Part shown: positions 1-6,446 of the stretch, piece after piece
Numbering within the stretch: position 1 is the stretch's first letter
How the letters are laid out: each line of letters opens with the position of its first letter
From: Oscillospiraceae bacterium
GTDB lineage: Bacteria > Bacillota > Clostridia > Oscillospirales > Oscillospiraceae
Reading direction: 5' to 3'
NCBI GenBank assembly: GCA_031266955.1
Contig: JAISAA010000205.1
Coordinates: forward strand, 1 to 18,177
DNA: 18,177 nt
Position numbers and translations under genes: made by a program
Notes under the pieces: generated by a model
The model's input: the letters and a program-made list of their open reading frames with translations, nothing else
Database searches by the model: none
What the model was told of the DNA's origin: nothing

Positions 1-1167
1 CCCGATGGCGCGGTAGTCGTAGCCGTCGAAATGGCTGCCCTCCGTCACCGGTTGGACGGTGACGTAAAGCGACAGGTTCCGGCTTTTCAGTTCCGCCGAG
101 AGTTCGGTGGGGAAGGCTGTGTAAGCCGAACGGATCTCCGAGCCGCGCAGACCCTCAAAGTCTATGGTGACGCCGCCGTAAGGGCTCTTTCCTATCTCCT
201 CATAAGGCCGCGCGACCTCGCTGACAATGGCGGCGACGGCCTCGGCGCGGGCGTCCGCGCTGCGGAGCAGTTCATTCAGCGCGACGTCCGACGCGTCCAT
301 ATAGACGGAGAGGTGCGTCCTTGCGCCGTTTTGCGCCGCGTACTCCGTCACCTCCTCATAGCCGTCAGGAATGCGCCACTGGTTGCCTCCGTCGGCTCCC
401 GTGTTGAGGCGGGCGCCGTTCTGAGCGTCCCACTCCATAGCGCTCCAGCCGAAGCTCACGGCGTCCATATCCGCAATTAGCTGGTATTGCCCATATGAGG
501 AAGAGGCGTAGAAGCCGTGCAGCCATTCTGTCTTTTTCCCGTATTTTTCGTAGACGCGGACGAGTATGGCGCAGGCTTCTTCACGCGTCGCCGTATTGTC
601 CGGCGCGAAGCTGGAGGCGCTTACGCCGTTGATCATACCGATGTCGTAGGCGATGGATATGTAGTCCTGATCTTTCGTGACATCGTCAAATGGCGGCGGG
701 CCGAGCCTCTCGATTTGCTCCGCGAAGGCGCCGCCGTAGCCTAAAGATTTCACCAGCATGACGGCCATTTCCTCACGCAGGATTGGGGTCCGGGGTGAAA
801 AAGTCTCAGCCGGATCGACGACGCCCCGCGCGAGGGCGGTTTCCACATAAGTGTAATACCACTCTCCGCCCGCCACGTCGGCGAATGTTCCCTGCGGCGG
901 CGAGACGAGCTCCCACGCGAACATACGGCAAATGAGTGTGACGAATTCGGAGCGCGTGATCGTCCGCCCATAGCCGAACAGCCCTCCGCCGATCCCATCG
1001 ACCAGCCCGTAGTCTCGGGCCGAAGCGATGACGTCCCTCGCCCAACTGTCAGCCGGAACATCGGAAAATTCCCCATCCACCGCGAAAGAAGCTCCCGGAA
1101 TGCCCAGGCAGAAGAGGAGAAGTATTAGCGCAATCAGCGCGGTACGCGGCGCTTTCGATTTTTTCAT
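1..1167 (-). CDS. SLH-domain cell-wall protein with GH18-like domain (3' end off window)
   Basis: Partial: 389 codons from an ATG at 1167, running off the left edge in frame. An AGGGGGA ribosome site lies about 7 nt upstream. The start MKKSKAPRTALIALILLLFC is a typical signal peptide (basic, then hydrophobic, ending near GASFA). Three S-layer homology repeats follow, roughly residues 30-85, 92-145 and 160-215 (FSDVP..W, FADVAGGEWYY, FDDVTKDQDYI), which in this family bind secondary cell-wall polymer. After them comes a region resembling glycoside hydrolase family 18 or the YaaH/SleL spore-cortex hydrolases, including GGVTIDFEGL, whose D-x-E matches the catalytic DxxDxDxE motif. I infer a surface-anchored peptidoglycan- or chitin-acting enzyme. 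Its start is only 40 nt after the ABC permease stop, so read-through is possible. The C-terminal part of the catalytic domain is not visible. Confidence 0.88.
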   Translation of the reverse strand, partial: MKKSKAPRTALIALILLLFCLGIPGASFAVDGEFSDVPADSWARDVIASARDYGLVDGIGGGLFGYGRTITRSEFVTLICRMFAWELVSPPQGTFADVAGGEWYYTYVETALARGVVDPAETFSPRTPILREEMAVMLVKSLGYGGAFAEQIERLGPPPFDDVTKDQDYISIAYDIGMINGVSASSFAPDNTATREEACAILVRVYEKYGKKTEWLHGFYASSSYGQYQLIADMDAVSFGWSAMEWDAQNGARLNTGADGGNQWRIPDGYEEVTEYAAQNGARTHLSVYMDASDVALNELLRSADARAEAVAAIVSEVARPYEEIGKSPYGGVTIDFEGLRGSEIRSAYTAFPTELSAELKSRNLSLYVTVQPVTEGSHFDGYDYRAIG

Positions 1168-1207
1168 TGTAGGCTCCCCCTATTGTAATTTATTCATTGA
1201 ATTATTG

Positions 1208-1957
1208 TTATGCTTTATCACCGCTTATTTTACTCTGAAAAGCGATAACCGCAAGCACAAAAATGACTACAGTATAGCCCATTACAACTGCCAAATGTGA
1301 AATAATATCGCCGGAATTACCATCTAAAGTTGCTCGTATTGCTTGCACACTATGATAGAACGGTAAAACATCGGTTGTCGTTTTGAAAGCCCCGCCTATT
1401 AAGTCAAGCGGGATAAACACCCCGGACAACCAACCCGCAACATTTGTCAGCAATGCCCCACACATACCGCCTACCGCCTTGTCGCCCATAAGACTGCCAC
1501 ATAACAGCCCCGCCCCCACGAACAGGAGTGACGTTAGCATTGTCACAACAACAGCAAGCAGAATATTTACAGTAATTTCAAGTCCTGCAATACCGGACGC
1601 TAACAAAGTGATTGCGGCTTGTCCTAACGCCATAATAAGCATTGGCAAGGTGTAGCCCAATAAAAAGTCCAAAGCGGTCATTGGCGAGGTAAACAGCCGC
1701 ATTAAAAAAGATGAAGTGCGGTCTTTGGCTATCAGCATACCGGCGAACAACGCCATAAACACAGTTCCAAACATCGCCAACCCCGGCGCGAGATTTTCTA
1801 TCGCAAACATCGGATTATTTGCTTCCGGGGGGATAGCGGCGTTGATAACAGAAAGCAGAGCCAGCAGTATCAGCGGAAACCCCAATCCGAAAAAGAGGTT
1901 GATGGGGTCGCGCAAAATCTCTTTTATGTTGCGTTTTGCAAACAGAATAATCCTCAT
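1208..1957 (-). CDS. ABC-2 type transporter permease
   Basis: 249 aa integral membrane protein. The N-terminus (MRIILFAKRNIKEILRDP) followed by a hydrophobic segment at about 20-42 is the usual ABC-2 permease start. Further hydrophobic stretches lie near 60-80, 105-125, 130-150, 155-180 and 220-245, giving about six membrane spans. The cytoplasmic element RTSSFLMRLFTSPMTALDFL between spans 2 and 3 is typical of drug/antibiotic exporter permeases of the DrrB/YadH kind. Its ATG overlaps the TGA of the preceding ATPase gene (ATGA at 1954-1957), implying translational coupling. With that ATPase it should form an exporter; the substrate cannot be read from sequence. Confidence 0.9.
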   Translation of the reverse strand: MRIILFAKRNIKEILRDPINLFFGLGFPLILLALLSVINAAIPPEANNPMFAIENLAPGLAMFGTVFMALFAGMLIAKDRTSSFLMRLFTSPMTALDFLLGYTLPMLIMALGQAAITLLASGIAGLEITVNILLAVVVTMLTSLLFVGAGLLCGSLMGDKAVGGMCGALLTNVAGWLSGVFIPLDLIGGAFKTTTDVLPFYHSVQAIRATLDGNSGDIISHLAVVMGYTVVIFVLAVIAFQSKISGDKA

Positions 1958-2679
1958 GCCACACCTCCCGCGAGGAGTACAAAAGCGTCCTCTAAATTGC
2001 TGGTTCCTGTCTGTTCCGTTAATTCTGCCACTGTTCCAATCGCTGTCAATTTGCCGTTTACCATTATTCCCACGCGGTCAGACAATACCTCTACTTCCTC
2101 TAAATAATGCGTTGTGAGAATAATAGTCACCTTGCCCTTTAGTGCCTTAATGGATGCCCACAATTCGCGCCGGGCAAGTACATCAAGCCCCAAAGTGGGT
2201 TCATCAAGAAACAAAATTTGCGGGGTTGAAATTAAAGCCATTGCGATAGAAAGCCGCCGTTGCATACCGCCCGATAATTGCTTGGCTTTTTTCTTCCGTA
2301 CACCGTCAAGCCCGAATTGTGACGCTATTTCATCCGCGCTTTTCTTCGCGCTTTTGCTATCTTGCCCATATATTCCCGCCGTGAGTTCCAGATTTTCAGC
2401 TACCGATAAATTGGCGGCTACTGCTGTTTCTTGTGGCGAGATATTGATTTTTTCTTTTATTGCCTGTGGATGTTCTTTCACGCTGTTACCGAGCAATACT
2501 GCGTCACCGTCCGTCGGTTTAATCAAACAAGACAGCATTTTGATTGTGGTGGTTTTCCCCGCGCCGTTCACACCCAAGAGAGAAAACAATTCGCCCTGCT
2601 CAATGGTTAGGCTTAAATTGTTTACCGCAGTAACCTCTCTGTATTTTTTTGTCAGGTTCGTAATAGTTATAGCGCTCAT
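1954..2679 (-). CDS. ABC transporter ATP-binding protein (drug/antibiotic exporter type)
   Basis: 241 aa nucleotide-binding protein powering the adjacent ABC-2 permease. Walker A is GVNGAGKTT (about 36-44), the Q-loop is at Q83 (SPQE), the signature is LSGGMQRR (about 135-142), Walker B is ILFLDEP (about 155-161) followed by the D-loop GLD, and the switch histidine is in TTHYLEE (H191). All catalytic elements are present and the length is normal for the CcmA/DrrA class. Its start overlaps the stop of the AbrB-like gene (ATGA at 2676-2679) and its stop overlaps the permease start, so all three are one transcription and translation unit. DrrA-like proteins have a similar layout, but the drug is unknown. 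Confidence 0.94.
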   Translation of the reverse strand: MSAITITNLTKKYREVTAVNNLSLTIEQGELFSLLGVNGAGKTTTIKMLSCLIKPTDGDAVLLGNSVKEHPQAIKEKINISPQETAVAANLSVAENLELTAGIYGQDSKSAKKSADEIASQFGLDGVRKKKAKQLSGGMQRRLSIAMALISTPQILFLDEPTLGLDVLARRELWASIKALKGKVTIILTTHYLEEVEVLSDRVGIMVNGKLTAIGTVAELTEQTGTSNLEDAFVLLAGGVA

Positions 2680-2903
2680 TCTTCGTTCCCTCCTTGCGGC
2701 ATAGCACCGTCAAAAAGCATTGCCATAAGTTTTGCAAATGAATTTTTAGGTGGTATCGCTATGCCTTGTTTTTCATCACCCAGTACAATCAGCGTATCGC
2801 CGGGACGTATGCCGAATACATCGCGGGCTTCTTTGGGAATAACGATTTGCCCTTTTTCACCTACTTTGACCGTCCAAGCGTATTTGCCCTTTGGATAAGC
2901 CAT
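2676..2903 (-). CDS. AbrB/SpoVT-type transcriptional regulator
   Basis: 75 aa. Residues about 8-51 form a swapped-hairpin AbrB/SpoVT DNA-binding domain: VKVGEKGQIVIPKEARDVFG then IRPGDTLIVLGDEKQGIAI, with the diagnostic G-Q-I-V-I-P-K core. The C-terminal tail (FAKLMAMLFDGAMPQ) is short. The ATG at 2903 is preceded by GAGGAGGTGG, a strong ribosome site, and the gene is first in a three-gene operon with the ABC ATPase and permease. Small AbrB-like proteins commonly lead such exporter operons and are presumed to regulate them; autoregulation here is an inference. A near-consensus promoter and a small palindrome lie upstream. Confidence 0.9.
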   Translation of the reverse strand: MAYPKGKYAWTVKVGEKGQIVIPKEARDVFGIRPGDTLIVLGDEKQGIAIPPKNSFAKLMAMLFDGAMPQGGNEE

Positions 2904-2939
2904 CTTACCACCTCCTCACGTAAGTATGAAATGTGTGAT

Positions 2940-2950
2940 TTGTAGTACAA
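2940..2950. promoter_or_regulatory. Palindrome at -10/start of the AbrB operon (possible operator)
   Basis: TTGTA-G-TACAA is an 11-bp palindrome with perfect 5-nt arms. It touches the downstream edge of the -10 box, so a protein bound there would block initiation. Which regulator would bind is unknown. The palindrome is short enough that chance cannot be excluded. Confidence 0.35.
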
Positions 2951-2978
2951 GTATAGCATGTTAAACAAGTTATGTCAA
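2950..2978 (-). promoter_or_regulatory. Promoter of the AbrB-ABC exporter operon
   Basis: On the minus strand, TTGACA (2978-2973) and TATACT (2955-2950) are separated by exactly 17 nt. The -35 matches sigma-A consensus fully and the -10 at five of six positions. It lies about 47 nt upstream of the AbrB ATG and directs transcription into 2903-1208. Confidence 0.75.
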
Positions 2979-3017
2979 TAGGGAGAAAGAAGCAGCAAAT
3001 AAGTTTTCTTGATTAGG

Positions 3018-4211
3018 CTATGAGAGAAAAGAGATTTTATTTAGCTTAATTTGTCGAAACAAAGCATATTTATCGCATAAATCCTCTATATCCGCTTTGG
3101 GAATTTTCACATTGTTCCGCAAAGTAACTTCTACTTCTAAACACTTTGCAATTTTTTTCGCTTTCCACATCCCGGCTATTTCGCCCGAATATAGCACAGC
3201 GCCGGGATTTGAAACGGTCTGCCAAATTTGTTTCCGCATTGCTTTATCGTCTAAAATAACATCACGGTCTTGCAGACCCAAATAAGGGTCATGCCCTCCA
3301 AGCAAGTGGACTTTTCTCTCAGCTTGCGGCGGAGAGAAAAGCAGCTCCTTGTCGTCGGACAGCATATAACATTTTTTGCCCAACAGGCTGATAGGCTCAA
3401 TTTCGTCGGCAACAGTTTGCCAAATCCGTTTTGCCTGCGCGGGTGAGCAGCCGAGCCAATCCGCAAACCCGCTTACAGTTGCAGGGGCGAAGCAATGCAG
3501 ATACTTTAGTACAAGCTTTTGTTCGGGGGCGCCGGTCGCTTTAAGGGAATGACCCATCCAGTTTTTATAGGAAGTGAATGTCGGGCTGACACCCTCTCTT
3601 TTTCCAAAGACAACCAACCCCATAAAAGCACAAGGGCGAAGTAAAAAAGAAACTGCCGCGCCGCCCACGGTCTGCTTTTCCGGGCTTCCGTACATAGACG
3701 GTTTGTTCCATAAATCCTTTTTGTCATTCGGAAGAAGCGGCGATACCCATTCGGCTAAAGCTTGGTCTAACGCGGTTTTACTTTTTAACGTCTCGCCGTC
3801 TAATTTCGGCATGACCTGTTTGAGTAAAAGCAGCAATTCATCAAAAGGCATTTGTAAAAAATCGAGGGCTAATTGTATTCCACGGGTATATATCCAAGGC
3901 TCATCTTGCTTTGGGACAAGCGCCGACAAAAACGTGTCGCTTTCCGAAGAGGGAAAGACTGCGGGTACGCCCCGGAAGCTCCAAGCCTGCAATAGTGTTT
4001 TATCGGCTTCGAGTATCTGCTCCATATCTCCCGGAGCGCAATGAAGAATACGGTTATGCAACGCGTTTTCCCATGCGCCGGGCGGCGAATTTTGCAAACC
4101 GCAAGCGCCCGCAAGCTTCTCTATATCGGACTTTTGATACCACTTATCCAAATGGTGCATATGAAGGCGAAATTGCCGAACTTGCTCCTTCAGAATATTA
4201 TCCATACGCAT
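3018..4211 (-). CDS. AlkZ/YcaQ-like winged-helix DNA-binding protein
   Basis: 397 aa. The C-terminal half holds the hallmark of the winged-helix HTH_42 (AlkZ/YcaQ) superfamily: LLGGHDPYLGLQDRD, then a conserved region ending GAVLYSGEIAGMWKAKK. The N-terminal part also fits (LQNSPPGAWENALHNR at about 39-54, then LLQAWSFRGVPAVFP at about 73-87). Characterised members AlkZ and YcaQ/AlkX are DNA glycosylases that unhook interstrand crosslinks and use a Q-x-Q or Q-x-D motif; here the corresponding site appears to be Q40-N-S42, so activity is uncertain. The start overlaps the end of the serine-hydrolase gene by 14 nt; a second ATG at 4205 would overlap by 8. It is the last of three coupled genes. 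It may be a divergent glycosylase or a non-catalytic binder. Confidence 0.72.
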   Translation of the reverse strand: MRMDNILKEQVRQFRLHMHHLDKWYQKSDIEKLAGACGLQNSPPGAWENALHNRILHCAPGDMEQILEADKTLLQAWSFRGVPAVFPSSESDTFLSALVPKQDEPWIYTRGIQLALDFLQMPFDELLLLLKQVMPKLDGETLKSKTALDQALAEWVSPLLPNDKKDLWNKPSMYGSPEKQTVGGAAVSFLLRPCAFMGLVVFGKREGVSPTFTSYKNWMGHSLKATGAPEQKLVLKYLHCFAPATVSGFADWLGCSPAQAKRIWQTVADEIEPISLLGKKCYMLSDDKELLFSPPQAERKVHLLGGHDPYLGLQDRDVILDDKAMRKQIWQTVSNPGAVLYSGEIAGMWKAKKIAKCLEVEVTLRNNVKIPKADIEDLCDKYALFRQIKLNKISFLS

Positions 4212-5115
4212 CCATCATCCCCGCGAGCACGTCGCCGTAAAACTTGCTTGACGGCGTAGGTGTCGCCTGTATGACCGCCACGGCGTTTCGGGCCGGATAC
4301 ACGTTCAGATCCTGCCCGCCAAAGCCGCTCCCGCCGAAGCCGGACTCAAAAATCCACCACATCAAGCCGTAGCCCGCAGCGGCGTCTGACGGTGCTGCTG
4401 CCGATTTTATATAATCGTTTGATACGATCCGCCTCCCGTTCCACTCGCCGCCGCGCAGCATAAGCCGCCCGATTTTCGCCAAGTCGCGCGCGGACAAGTC
4501 GGAGCGTTCCTCGCCCTGCATCACGTTATAATTCACACCGCACTTGGATATCGGCCACACTCCGCTTTGTATTTCAAGCGGCTCGTAGAGGAATTCGCGG
4601 CAAATTTCATACGCGGGTACGCCTGCCGCCTTGCCTATCACGGCTGAGATCAGCGCCGCGTCCCATTCCTTGTATTGAAAAAATGAACCCGGCAGCGCTT
4701 TCATCTGCACGTCGGCGATATGAGAAACCCAGTCCCGCGAGCGCAATAGTTGCTCAAACATCGGGCAATGATAGTGAACGCCGCCGTTCCAGTATATCCC
4801 GCTGGACATTGTCAGCAGATGGCGGAGCGTGAGCCGCTTGTGATACGGATGGATATCCTCGTTAAACGGCGCGAGATACCGGCAGACCGGCTCGTCAAGC
4901 CCGCCGACAAGCCCTCGGTCAAGGCAAATTCCCAGCGTCAGCGAAAGAATGCTTTTCCATATCGATTTGATGTTGTCGCGGCTGTCGGGCGTGAATTTGT
5001 TGTAGTACCGCTCAAACACAAGCTCGTCATTCTCATAGACAAGGACTGAGTTTATCAGGCGGTAACGGTGCTCGGCGATGTAATCGTCAAGGCGGCTTGC
5101 GAAGGCGGTGTTCAT
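4198..5115 (-). CDS. Serine hydrolase, beta-lactamase / penicillin-binding fold
   Basis: 305 aa. The SxxK motif is S51-I-W-K54, holding the presumed nucleophile and general base, followed by the usual helix and LTLRHLLTMSSGI (about 95-107), a signature of the class C beta-lactamase-related family. Y148 in FFQYKEWD occupies the Y-x-N position, with E in place of N. The third motif region is probably GFGGQD near residue 270. No signal peptide is visible, so the protein is probably cytoplasmic, which argues against a wall-facing beta-lactamase. Its ATG overlaps the stop of the GNAT-peptidase gene (ATGA at 5112-5115) and its end overlaps the AlkZ-like gene. The family includes esterases, peptidases and amidases; the substrate is unknown. 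Confidence 0.85.
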   Translation of the reverse strand: MNTAFASRLDDYIAEHRYRLINSVLVYENDELVFERYYNKFTPDSRDNIKSIWKSILSLTLGICLDRGLVGGLDEPVCRYLAPFNEDIHPYHKRLTLRHLLTMSSGIYWNGGVHYHCPMFEQLLRSRDWVSHIADVQMKALPGSFFQYKEWDAALISAVIGKAAGVPAYEICREFLYEPLEIQSGVWPISKCGVNYNVMQGEERSDLSARDLAKIGRLMLRGGEWNGRRIVSNDYIKSAAAPSDAAAGYGLMWWIFESGFGGSGFGGQDLNVYPARNAVAVIQATPTPSSKFYGDVLAGMMDAYG

Positions 5116-6203
5116 ACGGCGTTCTCATCACGGGTATATTCCGGCAAATAGAACGAACCTCTCTGTTGTTGTGATATATCTTTATATATTTCCCAATAGT
5201 AATGAATGGTACAACCCTCGAAGTAACTGTCTAAAATACCGAATTGCGGATCGTAAAATTTACCTTTGTAATATAAAGACCAATGCAAATCACCCGGAAT
5301 CGTCATACTTAAAATGCAGATATCCGGCAGAACAGTATCCGCTAAGACCGGTTTTCTCAAATTGGCGTGAGGTATTTTATAATAATTGAGCGCCTGTTCA
5401 ATGTCACAGTCCGCCGTGCCGTATTCTTCATACATAATTTCCGCAACCGCAGTGGGCGTAACCCCGGCGAGCATCGCGACACAAGCCTGTCCGCACTGAT
5501 ATTCGTTGGGCTGTTTTTGATAGGTTATGGAATGATTGTAGTCATTCACCTTGCCGTCAATATAATTTATCCTGTACACATCACGCTCGTGTAAAATCTC
5601 GGGATAATTGTTTGCTTTATAATAATCCTCGCGGGTCAATTTATAAAGCATAACATTGTCAGGTTCGTTCGGTCTTGTATGCGGGCTGTAATTGTAGTAA
5701 GTAAACCCACATTTTTCTATGACGCGTTTTGAGCGCTCGTTGAACCTCTTATGATTTATATGAAAAGTTTCGACTTTCAACCCCATAAAAGCATAATGAA
5801 CAATCTTTCCCAATGCTTCCGCACAAATTCCCTTGCCCCAATATTCCTCCGCTAAAAGATAGCCGGCGCCAGCACATAATTCCGTTTTGTTATAGTTCAG
5901 ATGCAAACCTATACTTCCTATAGCGCCCTTAACGTAACCGCCCGCTGACAGCCCATTCACATTGAGAGTTCGTTTCAAAAAAATCGCCCATTCAAGGCGG
6001 CATTTATCAAGCGTCCATTCAATCAATTTCGCAATCTTTTTTTCAGCCATGGCTTTTGTTTTTATCACTTTCCAGCCTCCGCTTGGCAGAACGACATTCG
6101 GATTTGAGGCAAACGAAAGCATATCCTCGGCAAAATCCGATGACCACGGCACTAAAAATAGTCTTTCGGTTTCTAATAAAGGTAAATCTATTTTGTTGTT
6201 CAT
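5112..6203 (-). CDS. GNAT acetyltransferase fused to C39/papain-like cysteine peptidase domain
   Basis: 363 aa from the ATG at 6203, chosen over an in-frame ATG at 6290 because AAAGAGGAAA lies just upstream and homology begins at LETERLFLVPW. Residues about 8-190 form a GNAT (RimJ-like) domain: ETERL start, acetyl-CoA loop EYWGKGICAEALGKI (about 120-134), and NERSKRVIEKCGF (155-167). Residues about 225-340 form a C39/papain-like domain: QPNEYQCGQACVAMLAG with presumed nucleophile C237 and oxyanion Q231 or Q236, H307 in DLHWSLYY, and D318 in FYDP, making a plausible Cys-His-Asp triad. Neither signal peptide nor transporter domains are present, so this is not a bacteriocin exporter. GNAT plus C39-like fusions are known, but their role is poorly defined. 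It is first in a coupled trio with the serine hydrolase and AlkZ-like genes. Confidence 0.82.
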   Translation of the reverse strand: MNNKIDLPLLETERLFLVPWSSDFAEDMLSFASNPNVVLPSGGWKVIKTKAMAEKKIAKLIEWTLDKCRLEWAIFLKRTLNVNGLSAGGYVKGAIGSIGLHLNYNKTELCAGAGYLLAEEYWGKGICAEALGKIVHYAFMGLKVETFHINHKRFNERSKRVIEKCGFTYYNYSPHTRPNEPDNVMLYKLTREDYYKANNYPEILHERDVYRINYIDGKVNDYNHSITYQKQPNEYQCGQACVAMLAGVTPTAVAEIMYEEYGTADCDIEQALNYYKIPHANLRKPVLADTVLPDICILSMTIPGDLHWSLYYKGKFYDPQFGILDSYFEGCTIHYYWEIYKDISQQQRGSFYLPEYTRDENAV

Positions 6204-6223
6204 TTTGTGTTTCCTCTTTCTTA

Positions 6224-6446
6224 TTATTGATTTGGCGCTATTGCGGATGTCGGGTGTAAAACGGTATTCTTCTCGAAAACATACCCCCATTGAATGATTT
6301 CCTCGCCTGTGAGATAGTGCCGCTCACGCAAGTCGTCCTGCGGGAAGCGGACGTAGCCGCACTTTTCCAGAATCCTCCGGTTGCCGATATTGTCAGGGTA
6401 CGCCCCTGGCGTAGAGCTCCGAAATATATTCTGCTCTTGCAGTCAT
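6224..6446 (-). pseudogene. Remnant of a second GNAT acetyltransferase
   Basis: An ATG at 6446 overlaps the stop of the UvrA-like gene (ATGA) and opens a 17-codon frame (MTARAEYISELYARGVP) ending at 6393. In the neighbouring frame, from about 6394 to the TAA at 6224, the sequence reads as the C-terminal end of a GNAT protein: DNIGNRRILEKCGYVRFPQD then ERHYLTGEEIIQWGYVF. N-x-G-N-x-R-x-L-E-K-C-G-Y is the acetyl-CoA-side helix of the RimJ-like family. No motif A is present, so most of the domain has been deleted and the frame broken. It once probably followed the UvrA-like gene in one operon. Confidence 0.7.

Noticed and set aside
31..744. Plus-strand open frames of 149 and 75 aa
   Set aside because: They lie antisense to the SLH/GH18-like gene, whose domains are clear, and show no ribosome site or family likeness.
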